From the NCBI GenBank assembly GCA_004154925.1, contig QJNS01000269.1, forward strand, positions 40,958-104,957: a DNA stretch of 64,000 bases, read 5' to 3'. The DNA comes from Monosporascus cannonballus (taxonomy: Eukaryota; Ascomycota; Sordariomycetes; Xylariales). Shown in pieces: positions 22,159 through 34,879 of the stretch (position 1 is the stretch's first letter; the number at the start of each line of letters is the position of its first letter). The position numbers and the translations under genes are program-made. A model generated the notes under the pieces. The model saw nothing but the letters and a program-made list of their open reading frames with translations. It ran no database searches and had not been told where the DNA came from.

Positions 22159-25100
22159 TTACCCCTTTTGTTCTTGCTGGTATGCTTTTTTAACGTAGTT
22201 TCCGTACAGTTTGCGGATATTCCCGAGCTTTGTCAGGCGGTCGACGCACTTTGTAAAATTATTTTTAATTACGGTTACCGAAACCCTGGTAAGTTCGCTT
22301 TTCTTACGTATTTCCTATATTACTTTTTCGTTATTAACCTTAGCTTAACGGCTATCCGTACCTAAGAAAGAGCGGGTACCGAAACTTTACGTTTGCATTT
22401 TAAGTTTTTATACGTCGTTCGTTCCGAAATAAATTTACGCCTTTTATTCTTATCTTATACGCTGTTTATACGTAAGTTAAGTTACCGGTTTTACCGGTTT
22501 TTCCGTTTTACGTAATAAAAAACATATTAAGCATAAAAATAATAAATCCCGTTATATAAGTTTTTTTTGCAATATTTTCGCGCCTTTTTTGCGTTATTTA
22601 TTAATTTATATTATAAGTTAAATTAATAACCATTAATAATTATATTGTTAAAATTTTCGAAAATTTCGTAATCGTAATTTAAGCGATTAAAACAAAATCC
22701 CGGTTTTGTCGGAATTTAATATGAATAAAGCCGAATAATTACGCGCTTTAAATACGTAATTCTCCTATAATGTTAATATTGCAAATTTATAAAATAAATT
22801 ATTAAATTTATAAATTTTTAAAAATAATTATATAATTTTATAACCGGCATAATATTTTTATAATCTTTAATTTTGTTTTAATATATTTTATTTGTAAATA
22901 ACAGGAATATTATTTAAAAGTTTATTTATAAATTATATAAAGTTTTTCCTAAACGGCCTTCTTAAGTTTTCTATATTATTTATGCGCCGCCCGGCCGGTA
23001 TTTTTATGCTGGATTTTTACCCGTCCGTTTTCGGATAATACGATAAATTTAGAGTCAGTTATTAATAATTATATTACCGTATTTCTTTTCGAATTGCTGT
23101 GAAACTGCCGTATTTACGGATTTTTCGAAGAGTTTTTGAATTAATTTTATGTAACCTAATCATTTTACCTGGATTTGGCGTATAAAACGTTTCCTTATTT
23201 TTTTCGTTTAAATTTAAAAGATATTTTCGATTTTATATTCCGGTTCGTTATTTCTTTTAGGGATAATAAGAAAAGGTTACGTATTTGCATTAATTTAGAA
23301 TAGTACGAAGTTGCAATTTACGCGCTTTAATAAATTAACGTAAAAACGGTTATAGACTTTTTTAAATATATTTAATTTCATAATATAAAAATTAATTATT
23401 TTGGTTATTTGATATTTAACTTAAAAACATCTTAATTTTTTCGACGGTTAAAAAATAATAATATTTTTTAAAGATAATTAGATTTTATTGTTAACTTCAT
23501 CTCTTTCGGCGAAAAAGAAACATTTATTCGTTACTTCCTCCTAGGTTTGCTAAGTTACTGTTATTACGGCTTAAACAAATTTTATGTTTTTTCGCAATTT
23601 TCTAACGAAATCTTCCGTTTTTATACGTAAATTCTTTTTAATTATTAAGCTCTTTTTTATTTGGAAAACCGAATGAACGTAATACTCGTAAAATAAGAAA
23701 AAGAAATTAATTTTACTAAGGTCGTATTTTGATTATTAATCGCGAATATCGTTTTCGAGAAAAACTTGTTTTGTTTTTATTGCAAATACGTTACGAAAGT
23801 TCGCAAATAAATTAGTATTTCTTAATTAGCCCTTTTTATAACATTATTAATTTCTAGGTGATATACGGTAAAAAAGAGTTATTTTATCCTTATTAACTTT
23901 TAAAATCTGGTCCAGATTTTCTTTACCTAATTAATTTCTTTATTCCTTATAATAACCTTAAAAAAGACATAAAATTTCTAATATGTTTTTACAATTATTT
24001 CCATGTATGCTCTTACGTTTATCGTAAGTGTTACTTTTAGAATTATTACTTTAAATAATCGGTTTATTATAATTATTAAAAAAATATAAATCGTATTTAA
24101 AAATAATTAATAAATTAATTATAAAATTGATTCATAATTTTTTATAGAATTATTAGAAAATCGGAAATAACTTTAATAATTTTTTTTCTTATTTTTCCAT
24201 ACGTTTTTATGGCCGTATACGTCGTAATTCTTGCAGAATTACCTTATTATATAATATATACCCGGCCAAAAAAAGTTTTTCGAAATTACCGTTATCGTAA
24301 TTCTTTTCCTTGAATAGCTTTTTATATAAAAATCGTAAATATTTTGTATTAAGATCGTTTTAAATACCTTTTATTTTGAGATTTAAAGGCGTACTCGAAA
24401 TTTAAAAAAGTTCATAACGTTCAAATTATATTCCGCGATCGATATTAATAATTTTAATTCCGTAAAAAAATTACGTTCCTTTTTTATAATAGTCTTAATA
24501 ATATAATAGTAATTTTTATTATGTTTTAACGTTATATCCCAAAGCTTTTAGAAGTTTTCGTAATATTAGAATATTTACGTTTTTCGAAATAACCCGTTAT
24601 TTGTAGTTTTGATATTATTAACCGTTATCGTATTTTTAAAGTATTTTTAACGTTTTATAAATAATATAAATAATTTTTTATTTTTTATTAATTAAAATCT
24701 TCGTATAATTTTCCGGTTATCGTTTTCCTTTATAAGTATATTTTGTTCTTTGCACAAAAATATATTAGCCTTAATATTTAAACGGCCGGTACGAAACTCG
24801 AAATAGAAATTAAAACGGGATAATTTTTTTTAATTATCTTATTTAATGTTCGTTTATTTTTTTTAATAATCATAAAATATTTTAAATTTTTATAATCGGT
24901 AATAATTTTAAATAGGGTTATTACGTTACGAAATTTTATATCTTATATTTTTAAGCAGTTTTTTATTGTTAAACACTTTTATTATACATTTCGTAATTAA
25001 TTTTAACCGAATTTAATTTCCTACAATAATAAATAACTAAACGTAATATTTTTAGTTTATCGGATTAAGATAAATAATTTCCGTATATTATTTTTAAATA

Positions 25101-28082
25101 ATTTGCTTTTAATATTATAAGTTTTTCGAAATTTTATTATACTAAAATCGATTCCGTTATAAAAACGTTTTTAAAACGTTCGAATATTACTTTTTTTTTC
25201 TTAGCGGAATAAGGTTCCTTTCCGGGCTTAGGTTATTAGCAGTACTGATATATCCGTATAATAAGTTATAAAATTGCGGTAAAAATTTGCGAATTCTAAA
25301 AGATTTCGGCTTTTGTTTTAAATATTTTAAAAAAATTTTACTTTTTAATTACGCGTAATTTCTCGAAGTCCATTTATATCCCTTTCCCGGCATTTATGAT
25401 AAATCTAAGATATTTCGTCGTTTTTATAGCGAATTCGCATTTCAAAATATCCAGATTTAAACTTACTTTTTTTAAACGGCTTAAAATTTCTTTTACCTTT
25501 TGTATATAATTCTTTTAAATCCCGAAAAAAATAAGGATATCGTTTATATACGTTCAGCAGAAAACGTCGAGGTATTTCTTTACGACCTCGTTAACGTATT
25601 GCTGGAAAATCGCGAAAACCTCGTATAAGTCGAACGATATTATTAATTATTCGTATAAACAGAAATGCTTTCGGAATATCGTTTTTTATTCGTTTTTTTC
25701 CTTAATTCTGATTTTATAAAACGTTATTAGGACGTTTATTTTCGTAAATTATTTAACGTAAAAAAATAACCTTAGGGTTTCCGAAATAAAGGGTAAAAGG
25801 TAACGGTTTTTTTTCGATTATTATATTTAATGCCCAATAATTACAATAAAAACGCAATTTTTCTCCGGGTTTTTTTATAAATAGGACCGGAACCTTTATA
25901 AGCAAACTGCTTATGCGGATATATTTTTTATCAAAAATTCCATTAGGGTTTTTCTTAAGGTTAAGAATTTGTCCTTAATTATATTATATAAGGGCTCTTA
26001 TAATATTAATATTTTTTCCCCTATTTCGTTTTTACGTAATAAAATCGTATAATTTATTTTAAGGCGGAATAAGGGTAAAATGTTATCTAATTTTTTATCG
26101 AATAATTTCTGAAACGTTTTTAATTTAAACGGAATTTTTTTATTAATTTCTATTTTTTCGACGCTAAGGCTTTATTTATGTTAGCCAAAATAATTAAAAA
26201 CAGTTAAATTTCTTATTTAATCCTTTTATTTTTTTATTTTTTAAAAGTCCGTCCCCAAAACGGCAGTTAAAATTCTTTTCGTTTCGTAAATTAATTATAC
26301 GTTATTTTTTTAAGTTTCGTATTTTTTTTCGTAAACCTTTATATAATTTGTTACGCTTATTATCAAAAGGTATTTTTACGTTTTATATATAACGTCATAA
26401 TATTTTATCCAAAACTTTCCTAAAATTAAAAAGTAATTAAAATTATTAATAATATATGCGAATATCTTAGCTTTGAAACTCTCGATATCTATCTCCATAT
26501 ATATTATTTTCTTAATTCTTTTCGCCGTTATCGGCTTTTTTTGACCCTTTTTTAATTTGCGTAATTTTATTAAAATATGCGGTAACCGTAAGCGTTTTAC
26601 TAACGTTTTATTTATTACGGTAAAATATTTATATTTTTAATTAATAAAAGTTTTTACAAATTCTTCTTAATTAATATATATATCGATAATAAATAAAGTA
26701 CCGTTTATATTTTGTTTCGCAATTTTTACCTTAATCTAGGTCGTTTTTCGTTTCCGAACATACCGATATTTAAGAATTACTTTTTTTTTTCGCTTTCAAA
26801 TTTTAATTTTTCGTTTTTATACGTTTTTAACGAACTAATCTTTTTTTGCAGTTTTTTTATTAATAAAAACGAGTAACGGTTTGCCTTATAATTAAGACGC
26901 TTATAACGTAAGTAACGGTTTTTCATTTTACGAATATTTCGTTTTTCTTAAATTATTTATCGCGCCTATTATTTTAACATTAAGAATAAGGTTTAGGATT
27001 TTTACTTTTGCCGATTTACTGCCGAAATACTTATTATACTTATGTCGTTATTTAAATTATTTCCTATTTAATTATTATTGTCCGATTAAATTATTAAAAA
27101 AATTCATCGTTTTTTTTGCCCTATTATTTTTTAAGGCGTCTGGCGATTTTCATTATTTTATTTACCTATACGTTATAATTTTAAAAAAATCCATTAAGAT
27201 TAAAACTTAGGTAAATTCTTTATTTAATATTTCTTTTCAAAACGTAAATTTCGTTTTCGTTAATTAGGTAAATTTCTTTACGTTTATTAGCGTTTTTTAA
27301 ATAAGGGATAAAATAACAAAATTTCGCGTTATCGGCTTATTTTAAGTTCCGAAAACGTTTGGATATTTTTTTATATCGATTTTTATATTATTCGTATAAT
27401 ACTTAAAAAAACCCGATAAAATTATAAATATTATTTAAGTTTTCGATAATATAATAAGTAATAACCGTACGTTATATGTTAATTTCGAACCTTTTATATA
27501 TAACGTAAAATTGTTTACGAACTTTTTTTACAAAAATAACGTTTATTTCGAATTTATAAATTATGAATATGTATTATCCGGGGAATTATATTTTTGTCCC
27601 GTCGAACTTTTCCGGCCAGGGTAACGGTTTCCGCTTAGCTCCTGCTATTAATTTGGTTATTTAAATCGTTTTTGTAAAATGGCCTAATTACATTTTCAAT
27701 TGTTATTAAGTCGAGGAAAAATCGGTATTCGTAAAAGTTATTATATTCCGAACTTATAACTAAGTAATAAATATTTATTAAATAATTAAGCCGTTTTTAA
27801 GTTATTCGGCCATTTATATTAATTCTTTATTTGCCTGATATTGCGCTTTCATATATTTACAAAACTGGGTTATTTTTTTGGGTTTGTTTTTTTCGAACTG
27901 GTAATTTATACGTTATTCCATAGCCGCCATCGAGCTTATTAAGGTTTCCGTTATAGCCTTAAATACTTTCTGTAACTTTAGGTCGATAGGGGCTCCTTAT
28001 TAAGCCCCGTAAAAAACGTTCGAAAATCCTGATATCTGATTCTAAATATCTTTTGTTTTGTTAAATAATAAGCTAGAAAATA
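22159..28082 (-). pseudogene. Element C gag-pol relic
   Basis: Minus-strand reverse transcriptase is recognisable between about 25.9 and 25.2 kb. It shows the YINDILIF box (YxDD with one Asp changed) near 25.54 kb, then LNLDILKCEFAIKTTKYL, then KFLPQFYNLLYGYIS towards RNase H. Gag lies on the 28.0-kb side and integrase below 24.3 kb, both heavily degraded. An open frame at 22,096-22,365 (+) spans the LTR boundary next to the pol 3' end and is not recognised. Numerous stops; not functional. Confidence 0.75.
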
Positions 28083-28271
28083 TGTAAAAGGCTTTACCTA
28101 AGCGGTTTATAATCAGTTGCCAATAAAAATTTATTTTTTAGCTAAAAAGAAAAGAAAGGGAAAATGAAAATATAATTATGTGTGTTCGCATATACGGCGC
28201 TGCGTTAATGCTGCTTGGTACCGACGTTTATCCGATGCTCCATAATAGGGCTCTATACAGCCTCTATCACA
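28083..28271 (-). repeat. Right LTR of element C
   Basis: 189 bp, plus-strand start TGTAAAAGGCTTTACC, end CAGCCTCTATCACA, followed by the ACCGG duplication. Confidence 0.85.
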
Positions 28272-30686
28272 ACCGGTCGCTTTCTATTCGAAGCTTTATA
28301 TGGGTATTATTTAAGGATGATAAATGTTATGGCTGCACCATACCATTACGCCACCAGAGCAAAAGATCGGTGGAATGATCGCAATTGTGGCAATCATCCT
28401 GGTGCTTGCAGCTACATATATACTGGAGCTCTTACGGGTGACCAGGCCGTAACAGTAAAATACTTTTTATAAAAGTTTAAGAGATAAATATAAGGAATTA
28501 AAAAAGGTTTCAAAAAAATAACGATTATTTGTTAAATAATGTATAAATATTGGGAAAACGTAGCTGTAGCTTAAAAGAAATATTATAATTAACGTTATAC
28601 GCCTATAGAATTTTAATGAAAATAATAAATCAATTTATCGACCAAGAACTTTAAATTTAAAAATAAAGATTTTGTATTTATTTATATCCGAATTGCGATT
28701 AAAAAATAAGTAAGTTCTTAGAAATACAAAATATTTCTTTTTTACTAAATATTAACTGATATATAATATATTCTTAAAATATTTATTAGAACCGTAATAT
28801 AACCGGAAGCTGGGCGCCGTTTAGATAATATTACCGGACCTAATAAAGGAATAGGAAAAATAAATAATAAAGGATATCGTTCGTTATCGAAATAACCGAA
28901 AGCAACACGAATATCTAATTAAATAAAAAGATTAGCCGGCCAAATATAATATGTAAAAGCTTTAAAAGCATTTTAAATATACATTTAAGATAATATAGCC
29001 TTATACAAAGAAAATTAAATACGTATATAAAAACGTAAAACGATTTAAAAATCGTAAGATAATAATAACCCGATCGGAAATTAATTACTTAGTAATTATA
29101 AGAATTATAAAATATAATTTTAAGTAAATTTAAAATATTAATATTAAAATATTATTTAATTATATAATTATTTTTAAATTTTTGGCAAACAATTATTTTA
29201 TCGTATATCGGTTAAAAACCGATAAATCACGTAAAAAAAGTTAAACTTTTTTTTTTCGAAAATAAAATTAGGTATTTAATTATTAAGCCCTATATTAATT
29301 AGCCTCTAATAAGCGTATTAAAGAAATTAGCAAAACAATATCGGAAAACGATTAAAAAATATATGACGGCAAAGGGCGAGTACGTTTGTTAAATTTGCTA
29401 GGCGTAAAATCCGGAAAGAATTTAAAAACATTTTATTTTTTATAAAAGGTAAAGACTAAATAATCGAAGCACAGTTTGTTATTAGTCGAAAATAAAGCGC
29501 CGTTTTTAAAACGTTTAATATATTTAAGTTTAGTAATAGTTTTGCTAAATAAAACCGTTTTTTAATTATAATTATTAATAAATATTAAAATTTCGTTAAA
29601 ACGTTAGAAAATAGACGAAAAACGTTTATAAGCGAAAAACGTAATAATATAACGGCTTTCGAAAATCGCCTTATTTATAGGAGTATTTTAAAATTGCGTT
29701 TAATTAGAAATTAATTGCAAAATAATAAAAAAAGGTTATAATATTTATAAAAAAGATTTCAGTTGATAAATCTATAAGACGGCATTAAGATTGGATTTCC
29801 GTAATTATAACGAATAATCGGAAATTAATTTCCGTTATATTAAAAAAACGATATTTTTTAATAATAGCCGTATTAAGGACGAATTCGGTTTTGCGAAGGA
29901 CGTCGAATCGACGACCGACCGTAATTACGTTAAAACGTTTGTATTAGGTATTTGTAATACGAGCCTTTTCGAGTTCGTTAATTAATTTCTAATTATCGGT
30001 ACCGAATTAAAAAACCGTTTTAGCGGTATTTTTAAGGACGATCGAAATCTAAACGAAAATCAAATAATAATATTAATAATATTAAAAATAATTATATATT
30101 ACGCGAAAAATCTTATAATAATAATTAATTATAATACAATTTAAGGCGTCCGAAATTTAAACGTAAACCGTACGGTAATCGAAAAAATGTTATATTACGT
30201 AAATATAATACGGCTTATTGCCGTTCGTAATACGATTAATATTTATTTTACTGTCGGCGTCGAAGAAATAATATTAAAGAAAATCCTAGTTCTTATTAAG
30301 GTTAAAATATTATTTTTTAAGAATTTCTTACGAAAAAAAACATATAACAAATAGAAATACTACGTAAAATAAATCGAAAAGGCGAAATAAAAATAAAAAA
30401 AAAGATAAAAAGCAGAACGAAACGTATACGCAAAAAGAATAAAAATGTAAGCGCGAAAGGGAAAAAAAAAGTAAATAAAATGGGGTTAAAACCGGATTAT
30501 AATAAATATTTAAGCGGAGCATAAGTAATTACGTAATATGGCATATATTAATTATTACGGCAATTATGTATAATATAATATAACGGTAAATTATCGGCAA
30601 ATATGTATAATCAGATTTACAAAATACGTTATATTAAATTATTAATAATATTATTAAAGATTCATAGCTTAAAAAGGGGAAATAAT
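28272..30686 (+). pseudogene. Element A integrase C-terminal part and tail
   Basis: Resumes the host integrase with GRFLFEALYGYYLRM at about 28,272-28,318. After a foreign-looking 150-bp block (28,316-28,465) it continues with DKYKELKKVSKK. Further on, RTPIEF and STKNLKLKNKD segments match the end of gypsy polyproteins that lead to the chromodomain region. From ~29.1 kb to the polypurine tract at ~30,670 the plus strand is AT-rich with stops and I assign no domain. The minus-strand Phe-rich frame at 30,328-30,522 is the complement of a Lys-rich A-run stretch. Confidence 0.65.
28316..28465. repeat. Short un-RIPed repeat inside A integrase
   Basis: About 150 bp of balanced composition (ATGGCTGCACCATACC to CCAGGCCGTAACAG) interrupts RIP-degraded integrase. 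Degraded relatives lie at ~39,180-39,310 and ~39,500-39,600, sharing the pattern AAAGATCGGTGGAATGATCG. One frame encodes a hydrophobic segment (MIAIVAIILVLAATYI). Probably a small inserted element or captured fragment. Confidence 0.5.
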
Positions 30687-30892
30687 TATAAAAATACAGC
30701 TTTTATAAAGTTAAGGCTGGTAGCCGACTAAATACCGATCAGTTACCGACCCACTTATTAATATAAATTTATTATCTAGCAGCTAGTGGGAAACGCCATA
30801 TGGAAATAACCTAATACATTTATTTTTTGGAATCTGCTTTACGACTAGTCGGAGATCACCTTACCTAGCTCACAATTATTCATCATCTTATA
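30687..30892 (+). repeat. 3' LTR of element A
   Basis: 206 bp matching 10,076-10,281, preceded by a polypurine tract. Confidence 0.75.
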
Positions 30893-33800
30893 AGCTATTA
30901 TTGTTATTTATTTTTAATTTCACTTTGAAACTTATTAAATTAAAATATAATTGTAATTAAATGTAGCTTTCTTTATTATATTTTATTACGCTATATTGCG
31001 GACTTTTCTTTATTTATAATTTAAAACCCCTTTTTAGAGTTATATTAGAACTTTTTATATTTATTTAAAGATTGCATTTCTTGTTTAATTTAGTATTCTA
31101 AAAATGAGGTAATATATATCCTTTACAATATTTCTTACTAAATAACTGTAGTTTTAATAAGACGTTTTACTAGAAACTTTATTTATAAAATAAAAATTAT
31201 TAATCAAGTTAGAAAATATATAAAATATATTCTTTACTAAATTCAAAATAATTATACTTTAATTAACGTTTTATTAAAAGATTTATTTTAAAGATCTTTA
31301 CAAAATTTTGTTATTTTGTATTAAATAATAATTAAATTAATTAATCCGCCCGTGCTAGTTCTTTTAAAAAAAATCTTACGTTTTTACTTATTTAAGCGTT
31401 TGTAAGTCTTTTTAAATTATTTAAAAAGGTTATTTCTTTCGTTTTCAAATCAAGTAATCTCGGTAGTTAACTAGTTCAAGCATTAAAACACGTCTTTTTA
31501 TATAAAACCGGATCGTTTCTTTTTAAATAAATTCTAAGATTTTTTTAATAGATTTCGTAAGTCGATTTGATTTTCGTTTATTTTTTAATAACTATAATTT
31601 GAAAAGTTTTATTTAAAGTTTAATAACATTATTAAATAAAAGCTTTTAACGTATAATAGTTAAAAGATTTAATTAATTATTATATAGTAATAATTCGAAT
31701 ATATATTATTAAAAGTATTATAAAGTTTTGAAAAAATTTAATATTTAAGGATATTTTATAAAGCTAAATATATTTTAAGTAATAACAATATATATTATAA
31801 ATTAATATTCTCTATATTATAAAATGCAATACAGTTATATATTAATTATTTTATATAACATTGGAGCCAGGCTTTTGTAAATTTGAAAATAACTTTGTCG
31901 AATTAAGTTTTAATAGCTTTATTATCAATTTTCTCTAGCTAGGTTTTAATAGTTTTACAATTGATCTTACCGAGCTAGGCTTTGAAAGCTTCATTATCGA
32001 TTTTGTCGTGTTATTACATAATCAGATTTACTTTTTTATTTAAATATCCTTGTTCGAACCGTTTTTAAAGGCTATAATCTGTTCGATCGTAATAATAATT
32101 GATTATTGTTTTATATTAACGTTCTATATAAGCGAGCAAACCAGTCGGGCCTGTATTAAGAACACTAATATTTGAAAATTGATAATTTTCTTATATATAT
32201 ATAAAAGTAGTTTTAAATTCATCTACAACATTTTTGGTGTACAGAAAACCAATATAAAAGTTTACTAAAATTACATATTAAAATTACATATATTATTAAG
32301 AAAATTAAAACTTTTAACTAAAGTTCGTCCTCTTTTTTTATAATGTTTTTATATAACTTTTTAAAATATATAAAAATGCCTTTTTGTTTTCTTTTATTTA
32401 ATTATACTATACAAGATTTAGTAGTATTTGATTCAGATTTCGTTAAGTTGTTAAAATCTTTAATATCGATTTTATTACAGCAAAACTTAATATAAAAGTT
32501 GAAATAATGTAATAAATATAACTTCGATTATAATATACATAATTTGATTATTATTATTTAACGTAATCAATCTCTATATTATATTTTATTAAAATATTTC
32601 TTTAGTAAAATTATATTAATTTTTGTAAAATTGGAGCCAATTGGGTTCAGATACCTGTTTACGCCGTTCGCTCTTATAGTGCGTTAAATATAAAATATAC
32701 CTCGATTGTAAATGTTTCAAATATATAGAAACCTTAACATTTTTATAATAATAATATAAAATATAACTAATAATCGATAAATCTAGAATATTTTAAACAT
32801 AAACTGACGTTAATTAAATAATAATTATATTAAAAATATTATATAAATTTAAATAAAATTTTCGAATTTTAAAACAGTTTGATAATAACTGATAATTTTG
32901 TATAAAAACTAAATTTCCTTATAAATATTTTTTAAATATTTATCGTTCTTCTAATACATTTATAATGTTCCACTTAATACACTTTCGAACGTTTTATATT
33001 CGTTTTATTTTATTTAATAAAGATATTAATATTACATATATTAAAAATAGGGAACAATTTAATCATCTTACTAATTAACTGAATTAAGTAAAACCTAGGC
33101 CAGTTCGTTGCTATTAGGCGACTAAAGTCAAACTTAAAATATTAGTATAATAAACCTGTTATACATCTATCTCAAAATAAAAACAGTATCTAAAATGAGG
33201 TCTTGATTTACAGATAATAATAAAGCAAGAAATTATTTAGCAATTTATTCGTTAAAAAGATTTGCGTATCTTTCTATTAATTAAATAATAATATCTTTAA
33301 TTAAAAGCTTAGATTAATTATTAAAAAACGAAACGAAGTTCGTAGCACTTTATAAAACAAATTAGGTTTTATATTTTTTAAGATGTATATCGTTAATTTA
33401 TATAATTCATATAATTTCGTTCAAAATTACTTAAATTATATATATTATTTAAAAATGAATTAAAAACTATTTAGCTAATACTTAGCCAGTACGTATCTGC
33501 GTTAATTTTTAAAAAACTATCCAAAGACGAAAATATCTATTTTCTATAATATTACTTCTCTTTTTTTAATGAGTTTTGTTTTAAATATAAAAATAGTAAG
33601 CTGTTTTTTTAAAAGATTTCCTTAAAGTTGTTTACTTGATTTTATTATAATAGGTCGTATTCGAAAAAAAGAAATCTTGGTTTAATTTAACACGATTCTC
33701 GTAATATTCGTATTAATTTAATTTTATAATTTGGTATTTAGAGTTTTTATTGTTTCAGCTGTATTAAATTGATTGAAATTGATTATTTTTACGTGTTGAA

Positions 33801-34879
33801 ATATATAATTTATAGTTATTATATTTATCGTTATTATATTTTATAACGTTTTAATTATAAAATGTTAAACATAATAAACTAAATATAAAAACAATTATAA
33901 AAAAAGCAACCTAAGATTAAAAACAGCTTTTTAGCCTATTAAAATGTTGTTGAGAAAAGGTTGGATAATTTAGAGTAAAGATGAAATTAAAAATTAAAGA
34001 ATTTATTAAAAAATTAAAGCGCTTATATTTTTAATAAAAAAAATTTTAAAAAAGGCCATAAAAATTAGAAAATGATTTAAAATTAGGTTAATTAAAAAAC
34101 GGAGAAGAAAAAAGAATAATATCGTATAAAAAAGAAGTAAGTTCGGCTTATTGTAAAGATAAGCGCTAAAATAAAGGCTCTATCTTTTTCAACTAGAATA
34201 ACGTAAGATTAGATTTAAGGTTTAGGCTGTTATCGCTTGTAACTTTGGCCGTATTAGAAATGGTCGACCAGAATTTTAGCGATAAAACATTGTCATTAGG
34301 TTTTTCGTACTTTATAAATGCATAAAATATTTCAATTACTTTTTTAATATAAGTAATTTTCTTTATTTCATTAAATATTGAATTTTATTTTTTAGCCATT
34401 TTAGAATTAGTATTTTTAATTTTATGTTTTTTATTATTCCTTTTCGATTTTTAAACTTGTTTTTAAAAAACGTTTTTAATTGCCGATTCAAATAAGAAAA
34501 TATAAAATACAAGATGTATTTTTATAGTTTTAAATAATGATTATTACTAATTAATTTAAAACTAAATCTATTAATATTAAACAGATCGAACTTTTTAAAG
34601 TGTAATTTATTTTTAACTTTTTTAGTTCGAACTTGTAAAATGCTAAATGTTACGTTTTATTTTTAGCGTAAGAAGTATTTCTGCAATTTTTTAAGTATAA
34701 TATTAAATTCTTTTAGTTAAAAAATTTCAATTTAGTTTGAAAATGGGTTTATATAATTTCGATTTTTGTTATTAATATTTTTACGTTTAGTACGTGTCGT
34801 GAAATAGAAGTATCTATGTTAGTCATCAAGCTCCTAGCATCCTGGAAGAACCTTATTCCGGCGCGTCGATTGCTTCATC
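30893..34879. other. AT-rich decayed DNA with one coding-type tandem repeat
   Basis: No intact frame and no LTR pair recognised. The one structure I can support is the 36-bp tandem repeat at 31,865-32,008. A short balanced stretch at ~32,635-32,700 (TTGGAGCCAATTGGGTTCAG) stands out but has no identified function. Confidence 0.5.
31865..32008 (-). repeat. Four 36-bp tandem units encoding a degraded 12-residue repeat
   Basis: Four adjacent units of exactly 36 bp start at 31,865, 31,901, 31,937 and 31,973. On the minus strand one frame reads DKIDNEAFKA-stop-L, GKINCKTIKT-stop-L, EKIDNKAIKT-stop-F and DKVIFKFTKA-W-L. The stop positions of three units align with the Trp (TGG) of the fourth, the change RIP makes (TGG to TAG or TAA). 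So this was once a protein-coding repeat. The protein is not recognised. Confidence 0.7.

Larger units (their letters stand above)
21971..28271 (-). mobile_element. Element C: gypsy retrotransposon nested in A integrase, minus strand
   Basis: LTRs at 21,971-22,158 and 28,083-28,271 bound a 6,301-bp element. ACCGG precedes (21,966-21,970) and follows it (28,272-28,276), a perfect 5-bp target duplication. The host integrase frame is continuous across the two flanks: AEFAYNN on the left, FEALYGYY on the right. The coding relic is on the minus strand. A second, partial copy of the family lies at 1-1,215. Confidence 0.9.
10076..30892 (+). mobile_element. Element A: Ty3/gypsy retrotransposon, host of two nested insertions
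   Basis: Two direct 206-bp repeats, 10,076-10,281 and 30,687-30,892, share TTTATTATCT-GCAGCTAGTG and flanking sequence and are read as the LTRs. A polypurine run (AAAAAGGGGAAAT) just before the right repeat fits a plus-strand element. Between them the plus strand carries, in order, a zinc-knuckle relic, reverse transcriptase, RNase H, integrase and a tail, interrupted by elements B and C. Removing B, C and one copy of each target duplication leaves about 7.56 kb, a normal gypsy length. All coding parts are RIP-degraded. Matching target duplications of A itself are not visible (AATAT on the left, AGCTA on the right). Confidence 0.8.

Noticed and set aside
30328..30522. Phe/Leu-rich minus-strand frame
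   Set aside because: Complement of an A-rich, Lys-coding stretch. Low complexity.
31865..32008. CRISPR-like array (36-bp spacing)
   Set aside because: Units are directly adjacent with no spacers and the genome is eukaryotic. They read as a degraded protein repeat.
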